Assembly (NCBI GenBank): GCA_947646585.1
Contig: CANSHD010000001.1
Coordinates: 62,001-126,000, forward strand
DNA from: an uncultured Alphaproteobacteria bacterium
GTDB lineage: Bacteria; Pseudomonadota; Alphaproteobacteria; Rs-D84
Reading direction: 5' to 3'
Length of the DNA stretch: 64,000 bases
Each line of letters begins with the position of its first letter. Position 1 is the stretch's first letter. The notes beneath the pieces were generated by a model that ran no database searches, was not told where the DNA came from, and saw nothing but the letters and a program-made list of their open reading frames with translations. Shown here piece by piece: positions 24,484 to 33,194 of this stretch. The position numbers and the translations under genes are program-made.

Positions 24484-26112
24484 TTAGTTCAGCGGCGCGC
24501 CCCAATGCTGTTGTATTGCGCGCTCGGAATCCATGGGGCTGACCAATACCTGCGGCGTCAGGATTACAACCAGCACATCACGCTGAGCCGATGTTTCACG
24601 TGAACCGGACAACGCCATAAAGTCGGGGTCACCCAGGCCATATCTGGTGTCGGACCCGGTCTGCTTTTCAAATCCCGACACAACCAGCATCTGACCGGAT
24701 TCCATAATGATTTCCTGCATAAAGCTGCGCTCTTCAACCTCCGGCAACTGCAGTGTCACCTCGCCGATTGTCTGGGTGGACATACGCAGCAGTTCACGGA
24801 CGGAAATCTTGAACAGCAGCAGTATCTTGCCATTTTCCAGAACATTCGGCAGCAACTGCATAGAAAATCCTGTTTCCAAATCGTCCTGGTCAACGGTACT
24901 GGATTCAACCGTAGTAAAGTTACGTGATTCAAATCTCTTTATATATCCCGTCGTGCGGGTGTTCGTTACCGGCGCCACACGGTTGTTTCGTGTCGTCACG
25001 CCGACATTCGTCACCAGCGACACCTTGCCCTGCTTTGCCAACGCCTGAATCAGCGCGTTACTGCCGGCGACACTGGACAGACTGCCGTTTGCAATCTGGT
25101 CGGCCGTGTACGCGCCGTCAACAGCAACGCCGTTTTCCATATGCGTCGCCCCGGTCAGTGCGGAAACGGTATTTGACAGAACCGCAATGTTCATGGAGCT
25201 GGCGTCCTGGGTCGCCAAATTGTTCTTTGGATTCGCAACAATATTCAGCCCCGATGTCGAGTTAATGGCCGCGGCCAGGTTCAGACCGAACGCAGAATCA
25301 TTCGACAGCGACACCTGCAGCACCTTGACGTCAATCGTCACCAGCTGCGACAGGCGCTTGTTCTGGCGGGCGATGTATTCGCCGACGCGGCTCTGCACCG
25401 ACGGCGGCGCGGTCACGGTGATTGTACCCAAACTGCGCGACACTGTAAAATCGGCGTTTTCCGTCTTGCCAATGATTGCGGCAATCGCCTGTTCTACCTC
25501 GTCCCATTCTTTCAATGTGGATTCCAAAGACACCTGGTTTCCGTCGTCGGTCTGAACGGACGACTGATAGGAAACATCCGTCCCCAGCGCATATAATGTA
25601 AATGTCTTGGTCTCCGTTTCATAAAATACGATGGCATCCTTGTCGTAATACCACAGCAAGTCCAGGTCTGTCGCAATCTGGCTAAGCAACCCCGACAGCT
25701 TTCCGGTATAGGCGATGTTCATCGTCTTTTTTAATTTTTCCGCGTTCACCTGGCTGTCAATTTTAACAGGGATTCCGGTGATGGAGTTGATATCGTTCGC
25801 CACAACCTGCAGGCCGACCGGCTCGTTTAACAAAATGGTGACACCCGTGTCCGTTTCAAACTTGCTCGGCAAATTGTTTCTATGTTCCAGAACCGTCGAT
25901 TTGTTCCCCAGCCATACCCCCTCTGACATGGATACGGTGTCACTGCCGGCAACCTTGGCGCGCGGCGTCTTGGACATTTCAAACGCATCATATGCATTGA
26001 TAAAATCCTGATCAACCGCCGCGGACATCTTGGCAGATTCACGCGTCGCGCACCCGGCCGCCAACGCGCATACTATGCCGCCCGCGATAAAAAGTTTTAT
26101 TGGATTTCTCAT
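24484..26112 (-). CDS. Type IVb pilus secretin, PilN-like lipoprotein
   Basis: The 542-residue outer-membrane protein has a lipoprotein signal peptide with lipobox LAAGC at 17-21. Its middle part holds secretin N-domains (about 95-260, with ITVTAPPSVQSRVGEYI near 230). The C-terminal secretin domain has LVTNVGVTTRNNRVAPV, VDQDDLETGFSMQLLPNV and the final VILTPQVLVSPMDSE. The lipid anchor and domain order match PilN/BfpB secretins of type IVb pili and conjugative pili. It is cotranscribed with the TcpQ/PilL-like gene upstream. The assembly ATPase and platform protein are not in the window. Confidence 0.85.
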   Translation of the reverse strand: MRNPIKLFIAGGIVCALAAGCATRESAKMSAAVDQDFINAYDAFEMSKTPRAKVAGSDTVSMSEGVWLGNKSTVLEHRNNLPSKFETDTGVTILLNEPVGLQVVANDINSITGIPVKIDSQVNAEKLKKTMNIAYTGKLSGLLSQIATDLDLLWYYDKDAIVFYETETKTFTLYALGTDVSYQSSVQTDDGNQVSLESTLKEWDEVEQAIAAIIGKTENADFTVSRSLGTITVTAPPSVQSRVGEYIARQNKRLSQLVTIDVKVLQVSLSNDSAFGLNLAAAINSTSGLNIVANPKNNLATQDASSMNIAVLSNTVSALTGATHMENGVAVDGAYTADQIANGSLSSVAGSNALIQALAKQGKVSLVTNVGVTTRNNRVAPVTNTRTTGYIKRFESRNFTTVESSTVDQDDLETGFSMQLLPNVLENGKILLLFKISVRELLRMSTQTIGEVTLQLPEVEERSFMQEIIMESGQMLVVSGFEKQTGSDTRYGLGDPDFMALSGSRETSAQRDVLVVILTPQVLVSPMDSERAIQQHWGAPLN

Positions 26113-26139
26113 CTGTCTCTCCTACGTCGCGCCATGCGC

Positions 26140-27069
26140 TTATTCTTCGTTGGTCGATATTACCAAAACGCGGTTGCCTTTGTAAAATTTCGCATACGGC
26201 ACCGGTGTCGCGCGGCCGAAATTACGCACCAAGGCGGACGCCACGTCAACAAAGCGTCCCTTGAAGACGGCGCTGGCCTCAATCGGATATTCACGCGGCG
26301 TGGTCCATACCAGGTCCCAGCCCTCTTTGTCACACCATGTCTGCAGCACTTCGCGCAGCGTCTGTCCGTTTGCAACAACCCAGGAGCGCACCTGGTCCTG
26401 CAGGGTTACCGGCGCCTCCGCATCGGCGGACGTATCAACCGCAATCTCGTTACCGGTGCCGTCGCCCGATGCATCGGACGAACCGTCGCCACTGGTCGGC
26501 GCAAAACCCATCTTTGCCGCATACGCCGCATAACCGTCGGCATATCCGCCGCAATTCTTGCGACTGCTGCGCGACACGGCCAGAACATTGCCGCCGTCGT
26601 CTTCCAAAACCTCGCGGTGCAGCAACGGCATCTCGGACCCTGAATTGCATTCGTCGTCAAACCCGACCGGAATCTGCGTCCCGTGCAGCATGTTCGCCCC
26701 GCCGGACCATCCGCCGAAATCACCGCGCGTGCCCATGTTGAAATTATTTTCCACAACCAAATCCGCGCCTATCTTGGAAACAATGCGAATGTTGTCAGAC
26801 TGCTTGTCCTTGGCGCACAAACCGGATTCGCACGCAACCTCTACGTCCGCGTCAGACCCCGCCAGCGGCCACGCCGGAACAACCGCGGGCGCCTGATAAT
26901 ACTCCTGCACCTCCGTCTGGGTGACGTCTTCGTATTCACCGCCCTGCTCTACCGCGCGGTCTTCGGAATAAAACACCTCTGACGTGACGACCTGGGGCAA
27001 ACCCTGGGCCGCAAAGCAATAGCCGGCCGCCGTTGCAAACATGGCAAAAATCAAAACCTTGCGGAACAT
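26140..27069 (-). CDS. TcpQ/PilL-like type IVb pilus protein
   Basis: The 309-residue protein has a Sec signal peptide (MFRKVLIFAMFATAAGYCFA). A low-complexity middle part with scattered Cys follows. The C-terminal 90 residues (VRSWVVANGQTLREVLQTWC, then VWTTPREYPIEASAVFKGRF) match the TcpQ domain, found in TcpQ, PilL and related proteins that stabilise the secretin. It ends 27 bp before the secretin start, so the two work together. AGGAAAGGAAAA precedes the ATG. The assignment rests on the C-terminal domain only; the rest is unlike characterised relatives. Confidence 0.75.
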   Translation of the reverse strand: MFRKVLIFAMFATAAGYCFAAQGLPQVVTSEVFYSEDRAVEQGGEYEDVTQTEVQEYYQAPAVVPAWPLAGSDADVEVACESGLCAKDKQSDNIRIVSKIGADLVVENNFNMGTRGDFGGWSGGANMLHGTQIPVGFDDECNSGSEMPLLHREVLEDDGGNVLAVSRSSRKNCGGYADGYAAYAAKMGFAPTSGDGSSDASGDGTGNEIAVDTSADAEAPVTLQDQVRSWVVANGQTLREVLQTWCDKEGWDLVWTTPREYPIEASAVFKGRFVDVASALVRNFGRATPVPYAKFYKGNRVLVISTNEE

Positions 27070-27242
27070 GTTTATTTTCCTTTCCTGTATTTTACATATA
27101 TTTTATGCTTATTATAACAAGTTGACCGAATCTGTGCAAGACCTAAAAACAGGCCTCAAAGATAAAATCGCACGAATCGGCAAAAGATGCTATACTGCAC
27201 TGCAACGGAAGCAAATTATTTAATTTACAGGGACTTGTACAA

Positions 27243-27782
27243 ATGCAAAACAACATGATTTTGGTCGGAATTATCATCACATGCATCGTATCGTGCGCCA
27301 CGGCGGCAATCACCGTGATGATGGGCATGCACATGCGCGAAATAAAAAAGACTCTGGTCCTGCAGTACAATCTTATCGTCAAGATGCAGGCCATCCTCAA
27401 AAACAAGTCCGCCACAAACGCGGTCGCCGAAAATGCGGAAATGATATACCAGGACCTGCTGCAGAATTTAATCCCCGTCATGGCGGCAATCGACATCATG
27501 CCCCGCAACACGACCGAGCATCCGCTGTGGCGCGCCCTGGGCGGGATAATGGACGAATACGCAAAAAATCCGTTTGCACTGGAAAAACTGCGCCGCTGCA
27601 TAAAACTGGACAGTGAAATCAGTCGCCACATAGACAACTATATACGCCGCGCCGACAGCTTTCTGCAGCATCTGGCCGCGACAGAGCCTGACGGAATTCT
27701 GGCGGCGACGTTCACCGACGGCCTGCTGGGCCAGTCCTTGACATTCTTTACCCAGGCGAAACAGCTGGCCACACAGGGATAA
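27243..27782 (+). CDS. Membrane-anchored unknown protein upstream of sufB
   Basis: The 179-residue protein has one N-terminal membrane helix (about 5-27) and then mostly helical, Met-rich sequence (LVLQYNLIVKMQAILKNKS near 37-55). I do not recognise the family. AGGGA lies before the ATG and an extended -10 box TGCTATACT ends at 27196. Its stop is separated from the sufB ATG by one base, so the two share a message. Whether it helps iron-sulfur assembly is unknown. Confidence 0.7.
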   Translation: MQNNMILVGIIITCIVSCATAAITVMMGMHMREIKKTLVLQYNLIVKMQAILKNKSATNAVAENAEMIYQDLLQNLIPVMAAIDIMPRNTTEHPLWRALGGIMDEYAKNPFALEKLRRCIKLDSEISRHIDNYIRRADSFLQHLAATEPDGILAATFTDGLLGQSLTFFTQAKQLATQG

Positions 27783-27783
27783 G

Positions 27784-29109
27784 ATGCCGAAATTATCCGA
27801 AAATCTTGTACGCGAAATATCCGCCGCCCGGGGCGAACCGGAATGGATGCTGCAATGGCGGCTGCACGCTTTGACCGCATGGCAAAAGATGCGCGAACCG
27901 CACTGGGCCGACTTTGATTACGCACCCATCGATTACGACAGCTTGAACTATTACAACGAGCCGTCCCCAATAGACAACTCGGACCTGGCCGAAACATATG
28001 AAAAAATGGGTCTGCCGGAATCGGAACGCCGCGCCCTGCTGGGGATGGCGACGGACACGGTAATCGACAGCCGCTCCGTCCACACATCATACACGGACGA
28101 ATTAAACAAACTCGGCATAATATTCATGCCGATGTCCGACGCGGTGCGCGAATATCCGGACCTGGTGCGCACGCATCTGGGCTCCGTCGTGCCGGCGGGC
28201 GACAATTTCTTTGCCGCGTTAAATGCGGCGGTGTTTTCCGACGGCACGTTCGTGTATATTCCGCCGAACACCAAATGCCCGATTGACCTGGCCAGCTATT
28301 TCAGAATCGAGACCGCCAAAATCGGCCAGTTCGAGCGGACCCTTATCATCGCTGACACCGGCGCCGAACTGTCGTACATGGAGGGCTGCAGCGCACCGCG
28401 CCGACCGGGCCACCAACTGCACAGCGGTGTTGTGGAAATCGTCGCGATGGCGGGCGCGCGGGTAAAATACGCAACCGTTCAAAACTGGTACGCCGGCGAA
28501 TATAAAAACGGAAAAAACACGGGCGGGATATTGAACTTTGTCACAAAGCGCGGCCGCGCAGAAACAGGCGCCGAAATACTGTGGACCCAGGTGGAAATCG
28601 GCTCCGCATTGACATGGAAATATCCGTCAACCATTCTGGCGGGCGACGGTGCACACAGTGATTTTTATTCCCTGTCCATAACACGCGGCGCCCAGTGCGC
28701 GGACACCGGCACAAAAATGATTCACATCGGCGACAACACGGTGTCAAACATTGTCTCGTACGGCGTTGCATTGGACAATTCGCGCCAAACGTTTCGTTCT
28801 TTGGTCTCGTTCACGGGCCGCGGCGGCAAAAACGCATCCAAATGCGACACACGCATAATCGGCACGGACGCGACGGCGAGCACCCTGCCGACAATTATTC
28901 ATGCGAACCCGGACAACGAACAAAGTCACGAGGCAACCACCGGCGCGATAAACGCGGACGCGCTGCGCTATCTGGAAATGGGCGGCATTGCCACCGACAC
29001 GGCGACGGCCTTGATTATAGGTGCCACCGCCGCGCCCGTTATTTCACGCCTGCCGATGGAATTTTTGGTTGAATCAAAACAGTTGATACAAATGGCGCTG
29101 GCGTCATGA
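27784..29109 (+). CDS. sufB: Fe-S cluster assembly protein SufB
   Basis: SufB is the scaffold on which iron-sulfur clusters form in the SufBCD complex. The 441-residue protein has the typical segment LSYMEGCSAP near 195-205, RVKYATVQNWYAG near 225 and NASKCDTRIIGTDA near 352-365, where the Cys is the cluster/persulfide residue. The C-terminus LPMEFLVESKQLIQM fits the family. SufD lacks the EGCSAP motif, so SufB is preferred. No SufD is present in the window. The sufC gene lies 0.8 kb further on the same strand, separated by an opposed Cys-rich gene that overlaps the sufB end by 6 bp. Confidence 0.95.
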   Translation: MPKLSENLVREISAARGEPEWMLQWRLHALTAWQKMREPHWADFDYAPIDYDSLNYYNEPSPIDNSDLAETYEKMGLPESERRALLGMATDTVIDSRSVHTSYTDELNKLGIIFMPMSDAVREYPDLVRTHLGSVVPAGDNFFAALNAAVFSDGTFVYIPPNTKCPIDLASYFRIETAKIGQFERTLIIADTGAELSYMEGCSAPRRPGHQLHSGVVEIVAMAGARVKYATVQNWYAGEYKNGKNTGGILNFVTKRGRAETGAEILWTQVEIGSALTWKYPSTILAGDGAHSDFYSLSITRGAQCADTGTKMIHIGDNTVSNIVSYGVALDNSRQTFRSLVSFTGRGGKNASKCDTRIIGTDATASTLPTIIHANPDNEQSHEATTGAINADALRYLEMGGIATDTATALIIGATAAPVISRLPMEFLVESKQLIQMALAS

Positions 29110-29700
29110 GCACCATGACGCACTATCGTCTGGACCTGTCGGTGTCGGTTCTTCCTCCGAATGACAACACTTAGAACCAAACTGGAACACACCAGCATCA
29201 TCAATAAATTGCATTCTTGGATCTATATCGGTACAACATGAAGTTATACCATTAAAATGATGCGTAGCATCAACCATTGATTTAACCTCAGGTCCCTTTT
29301 CGCCCATAAGATCTAAAAAAATACCAGTATCAGGACACTTTATACAAGTATACAATTCACTATGGTAATATTCTGTTGACCTGCAGGACGGATCTAAACG
29401 CTGCTTAACCCAGCCGCCAGACCCGCATCTATATCCATAGAAGCCATCTGAATCCGGAGCATACAACATATCACTCCCACCCGGCGCAACAGCATACCCA
29501 GCAGAAACACACCCCGCATACCCCTTTCTACAATTTCCCGCGGGATTACTGCCGCACCAATAGCAAACGTCATCACTTATAATACACTCTTGCATGCCAT
29601 TGGTCATACAAGTCTCAGACAGCGTCACACTTAATGCAGCATAGGCCTTACTTGCCACAAACAATGCACTAAAAACACAAAAAATTATGATTCTTTTCAT
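29104..29700 (-). CDS. Small Cys-rich exported protein between sufB and sufC
   Basis: The 198-residue protein has a Sec signal peptide (MKRIIIFCVFSALFVASKAYA) and 15 or so Cys in pairs such as CYWCG and CCHSEEE. It has no recognised domain. It is richer in A+T than its neighbours and breaks the sufB-sufC pair, which suggests later insertion. Its stop lies inside the end of sufB on the opposite strand. GCGGGGGAAAAA precedes the ATG. No good promoter points at it in the present sequence; a strong one points away inside an inverted repeat (29713-29808). It belongs by style and leader sequence with the other Cys-rich proteins here. Confidence 0.8.
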   Translation of the reverse strand: MKRIIIFCVFSALFVASKAYAALSVTLSETCMTNGMQECIISDDVCYWCGSNPAGNCRKGYAGCVSAGYAVAPGGSDMLYAPDSDGFYGYRCGSGGWVKQRLDPSCRSTEYYHSELYTCIKCPDTGIFLDLMGEKGPEVKSMVDATHHFNGITSCCTDIDPRMQFIDDAGVFQFGSKCCHSEEEPTPTGPDDSASWCS

Positions 29701-29712
29701 TTTTTCCCCCGC

Positions 29713-29808
29713 AAAAAAATGTTCGTTTTTTTTAGGCGATTTTTGACATTGACAAAGCTTGGAAATACGGTCTATATTTTATGCCGATAGGAAACGAACC
29801 CTTTTTTT
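29713..29808. repeat. Putative invertible promoter segment
   Basis: GTTCGTTT at 29721-29728 and AAACGAAC at 29792-29799 are exact inverted repeats, each with a run of seven A or T just outside. The 63 bp between them contain TTGACA at 29749-29754 and TATATT at 29773-29778, spaced by 18, reading right and so away from the Cys-rich gene. Inversion would aim this promoter at that gene. Confidence 0.65.
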
Positions 29809-29852
29809 AGGCAATGATTCCGGGCCTATTTTCCTCTATAAACAATATGGTA

Positions 29853-29880
29853 TTTACATAACGGCTAATTGTGATATAAT
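29853..29880 (+). promoter_or_regulatory. Promoter of sufC
   Basis: TTTACA and TATAAT are spaced by 16 bases, 24 bp before the preferred sufC start. This gives sufC its own promoter, independent of the upstream inverted-repeat segment. Confidence 0.65.
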
Positions 29881-29904
29881 CCCCTGGACATAATGGAATT
29901 CAAC

Positions 29905-30579
29905 ATGCTGGAAATTAAAAATCTCTCCGTTTCAATGGACGGAAAAACATTGCTGTCGGACATAAACATGACCGTCGCGCCAAACGCGCGCCACCTGTTG
30001 GCGGGACACAACGGCAGCGGCAAGTCAACCCTGGCCGCAACAATCGCGGGCGACGAACGGTACCGGATAGAGGCCGGCAAAATCATTTTCGACGGGCGCG
30101 ACATCACGAATGAAAACGCAACGACGCGCGCATTGCTGGGAATATTTTTAGGTGCCCAGAACGTGCCGGAAATACCGGGCCTGACCTGGCTTAGCTTTTT
30201 AAAGCACTCCGCCGCCGCACATGCACATTTTCAAACCGGGCGCGATTTGTCCATGGGGGAATTTTTAACGAAACTGGAATCCGCGCGCACGGCTTTAAAC
30301 ATTCCGAAAGAATGGCTTAACCGCAGTGTGAACGTCGGTTTTTCCGGGGGCGAGCGCAAGCGCATGATGCTGCTGCGCCTTGTGATGACGGCACCGCGCC
30401 TGGCGATTTTGGACGAACCGGATTCCGGCGCCGACGCCGACACCCAGCGTTTAATCGCCCGGACGATGCACGAAATGAAAGACACGGCGTTCCTGTTCAT
30501 CAGCCATCAGCCGAATTTTACCGACCAGGTATGCCCCACCGCCCGAACCATAATCGGCGGCGGGAAAATAGCCGGATAA
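29905..30579 (+). CDS. sufC: Fe-S assembly ATPase SufC
   Basis: SufC is the ABC-type ATPase that drives the SufB scaffold. The 224-residue protein has Walker A GHNGSGKST near 34-42, the Q-loop region FLGAQ, signature FSGGERKRMM near 147-156 and Walker B LAILDEPDSGAD near 165-176, then a His switch in FISHQ. The ATG at 29905 gives the family start MLEIKNLSV; an ATG at 29893 is in frame and possible. It has its own promoter and ends near 30580 with an A-rich stretch. It is separated from sufB by the opposed Cys-rich gene. Confidence 0.94.
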   Translation: MLEIKNLSVSMDGKTLLSDINMTVAPNARHLLAGHNGSGKSTLAATIAGDERYRIEAGKIIFDGRDITNENATTRALLGIFLGAQNVPEIPGLTWLSFLKHSAAAHAHFQTGRDLSMGEFLTKLESARTALNIPKEWLNRSVNVGFSGGERKRMMLLRLVMTAPRLAILDEPDSGADADTQRLIARTMHEMKDTAFLFISHQPNFTDQVCPTARTIIGGGKIAG

Positions 30580-30664
30580 TCACACGGGGGCGACGCCCCC
30601 GTTTTCATTTTGTCATGCGAAAAAGTTGTGATAAAATATATGGGATAAAAACAAAGGAAAGAAA

Positions 30665-31573
30665 ATGCCCAAACAACAAAACAACGGACTTTTATCATGG
30701 CTGGTCACACGCCCGATTATGTTTGCCATAATCGCGTTTGTTGCGATGACCGCTGCAACACTAATCGCCGGTCAGTTGGCGCGCAGTGCCGGGCCGCTTG
30801 CGAGCATATTGGTGGTTGTCGCGTTCCTTGGGGCGGCCGCATGGCTGGTGCGGAAACTGCCCGGCGAAAACATAAACCGACGCGGCTTTATTGAAATAAA
30901 CAACGCCCAGATGTTTATAACATCCGTCGCATTTATCATTTCAACGCTTGTCATCATATATAACGCCCAGACGCTTATGATGCGGTCGCTGCTGCTGGAA
31001 TCACAATCCACGCCGGCATTTATCGCACTGATTGTCGCACTGATTGTCGCACTGGCGATGTTCTATCTGTACCTGTGCGGAATATTTGTCGCAAACCTGT
31101 ACGCGAAATACCGCCGCATCCGCGCAATGGGCGTTGGAATGTGGAAAACATTGGCGACCGCGCCGTTCGGCTTTGCCATGCTGTGGATTCCGGGTTACCT
31201 GATGCCCGACGCATCCGAAAAAGACACCGGCCGGAAAAGCGACCGCGGCTGGTACGGTCGGCTAACCGACTGGATTATGTCGCGCAATTACCGCACGGCC
31301 GGCGTGCTGGTTTTACTAATAACAATGTCCGGATTTACATTCGGATATCCGGCGTTGTTGTTAACCCTGGGGCTGGGGCTGATATTTGCAATATGGACGT
31401 CCGTCGTCGGCACGGACCGCATGCGCAAAAACATCGGCGGCGCATATGCGACAACCGCGATTGTTATAAACGTTCTGACGATTGTCGGCGTGGTGACCTA
31501 TGCATCGCTTGTCAAACACGCGCCAAAGCAACCGGTTGAAACACCGGAAATCACGCAGACACAACCGCTGTAA
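30665..31573 (+). CDS. Polytopic membrane protein of unknown function
   Basis: The 302-residue protein has about seven or eight hydrophobic helices (for example near 19-36, 43-60, 81-98, 118-140, 162-178, 213-250, 262-280) and a polar loop around DASEKDTGRKSDRGWYGRL. No transporter signature is recognised. AAAGGAAAG precedes the ATG. It ends 47 bp before an AI-2E-family transporter gene with which it is probably cotranscribed. Function unknown. Confidence 0.7.
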   Translation: MPKQQNNGLLSWLVTRPIMFAIIAFVAMTAATLIAGQLARSAGPLASILVVVAFLGAAAWLVRKLPGENINRRGFIEINNAQMFITSVAFIISTLVIIYNAQTLMMRSLLLESQSTPAFIALIVALIVALAMFYLYLCGIFVANLYAKYRRIRAMGVGMWKTLATAPFGFAMLWIPGYLMPDASEKDTGRKSDRGWYGRLTDWIMSRNYRTAGVLVLLITMSGFTFGYPALLLTLGLGLIFAIWTSVVGTDRMRKNIGGAYATTAIVINVLTIVGVVTYASLVKHAPKQPVETPEITQTQPL

Positions 31574-31620
31574 AAACGCGCTATGTGCACGATTTCAAAG
31601 GCTACAAGGATTTTACGATT

Positions 31621-32667
31621 ATGTTGAACGGTCTTATTTTGTTTGTCGGAATAGTATTCATACTGTGGCTGGGACGCTCTATATTCATACCCCTGCTGGT
31701 CGCAACATTCATGTGGTATTTAATAAATGCAATCAGCGCGTATTACCGCAAGGTTTTCCCGTTCAAAAAATCACGCGACAGCCGCTATCCGGTGCCCGCA
31801 CGCGTGTTTGACTGGACGTCGAACATACTGGCCGCGGCGACAATCGCCGGTGTTATATACCTGTTCATAACCCAGATTCGCCCCATGTCGTCAGAGCTGA
31901 TTGCGGCCCTGCCGGCGATGCAGACGCGAATAATAGACTTGGCGGAATACCTGTCCGCACAGATGGGCGTAAAACTGGACGCATCGTTAATACCGAACAT
32001 CAGCAAAATCGCGACAAACGTCGGCATGTCCGCCGCATCCATCGCGACAACAATCGGGATGATTGTCGTATATATGATATTCATGTTTGTTGAACAAAGC
32101 ACGTTCAACCGCAAGTTTGCCGCAATGTTCCCGAACAAGCGCCAGTCAAAAAAGATGCGCTATATAATATCCAGCATCGACACCAACATGAAGAAATACC
32201 TGTTCGTAAAAACATTCATATCAGCCGTGACAGGCATCCTGTCGTATGTATGGCTGCGCTCGCTTGGGCTGGAATTTGCGGGCGTCTGGGCGTTCATCGT
32301 ATTTATCACCAGCTATATCCCGACCATCGGCGCCATTGTCGCGTGCGGCCTGCCGATACTGTATTCATTGATTAACGCCCCGACATTGCAGCAGCCTGTG
32401 CTGGTCGCATGCGGCCTTATCGGATTGCAGATAATATTCGGCAACATACTTGAACCGAAACTGACCGGAAAAACACTGAACCTGTCAACGCTGGCCATAC
32501 TTATAAACCTGGTATTCTGGGGAATGATTTGGGGCGTCGCCGGAATGTTCTTCAGCGTGCCGCTGCTGGTGGCGACATTTATAATCACGGCGCAGTTTGA
32601 CTCAACGCGATGGCTGGCGGTACTGCTGTCCGCGGACGGTAAAATTCCGGACAAAAAAGAAGAATAA
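31621..32667 (+). CDS. AI-2E family transporter (PerM-like)
   Basis: The 348-residue inner-membrane protein has the AI-2E family layout of about eight helices: two N-terminal, a periplasmic stretch with few hydrophobic residues, then the conserved VYMIFMFVEQ, FVITSYIPTIGAIVAC and LVFWGMIWGVAGMFFSVPLL regions. Family members move small solutes or ions; only some act on autoinducer-2, so the substrate is unknown. I chose the ATG at 31621 because AAGGA lies 10 bases before it; a GTG at 31585 is the longest option. It follows the unknown membrane protein and converges on ruvX. Confidence 0.85.
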   Translation: MLNGLILFVGIVFILWLGRSIFIPLLVATFMWYLINAISAYYRKVFPFKKSRDSRYPVPARVFDWTSNILAAATIAGVIYLFITQIRPMSSELIAALPAMQTRIIDLAEYLSAQMGVKLDASLIPNISKIATNVGMSAASIATTIGMIVVYMIFMFVEQSTFNRKFAAMFPNKRQSKKMRYIISSIDTNMKKYLFVKTFISAVTGILSYVWLRSLGLEFAGVWAFIVFITSYIPTIGAIVACGLPILYSLINAPTLQQPVLVACGLIGLQIIFGNILEPKLTGKTLNLSTLAILINLVFWGMIWGVAGMFFSVPLLVATFIITAQFDSTRWLAVLLSADGKIPDKKEE

Positions 32668-32707
32668 AAAACGCGCTATATGCATTGAATCCGGGACTTT
32701 TTAAGAA

Positions 32708-33157
32708 TCAGCCCCGTCGCATTACCGCAATCGCGTTTTCCAAAATCACACGCGCCGCCTCTGAATCCAGACGCTGTTTTATATCCGCGCGGCGCACCTT
32801 GCCCATCGATTCCTGGGCGGCAACACTGGTCAAATTTTCCTCTATAAAACAAACGGGCAAATCGACGTATGTGCACACCTGCGCGGCATTCGCGCGAATA
32901 TCATCACAAATTTCGGACGGCGTTCCGTCCGCGTGGACCGGCATGCCGATTACGATTCCGACCGCGTTTTCCGCAACCGCCAATTCCGCCACGCGACGCG
33001 CCCACGACGTGTCGCCGCGCGGCGTCAAAATTGCGGGCCGCGTAAAAACAAATTCCCGCGACGCATCGGATACGGCGACCCCGGTGCGACGCGCGCCCCA
33101 GTCAAGTCCAATTATGCGCCCGACGCGCGGAAAAGCCTTGAAATCTGGCAGAATCAT
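32708..33157 (-). CDS. ruvX: Holliday junction resolvase-like protein RuvX (YqgF)
   Basis: RuvX/YqgF is an RNase H-fold nuclease involved in maturing the 16S rRNA and possibly in recombination. The 149-residue protein has GLDWGARRTGVAVSD near 19-33 with the first catalytic Asp, IVIGMPVHADG near 71-81 and the LTSVAAQESM segment near 111-120. The ATG at 33157 is preceded by AAAGGA at 7 bases. The longer frame to 33436 overlaps gatC and has no related sequence. It is divergent from the gatC operon, with only 37 bp between the starts. Confidence 0.88.
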   Translation of the reverse strand: MILPDFKAFPRVGRIIGLDWGARRTGVAVSDASREFVFTRPAILTPRGDTSWARRVAELAVAENAVGIVIGMPVHADGTPSEICDDIRANAAQVCTYVDLPVCFIEENLTSVAAQESMGKVRRADIKQRLDSEAARVILENAIAVMRRG

Positions 33158-33194
33158 TATATAATCCTTTGGTAATTTTAACATAGGATAAAAC

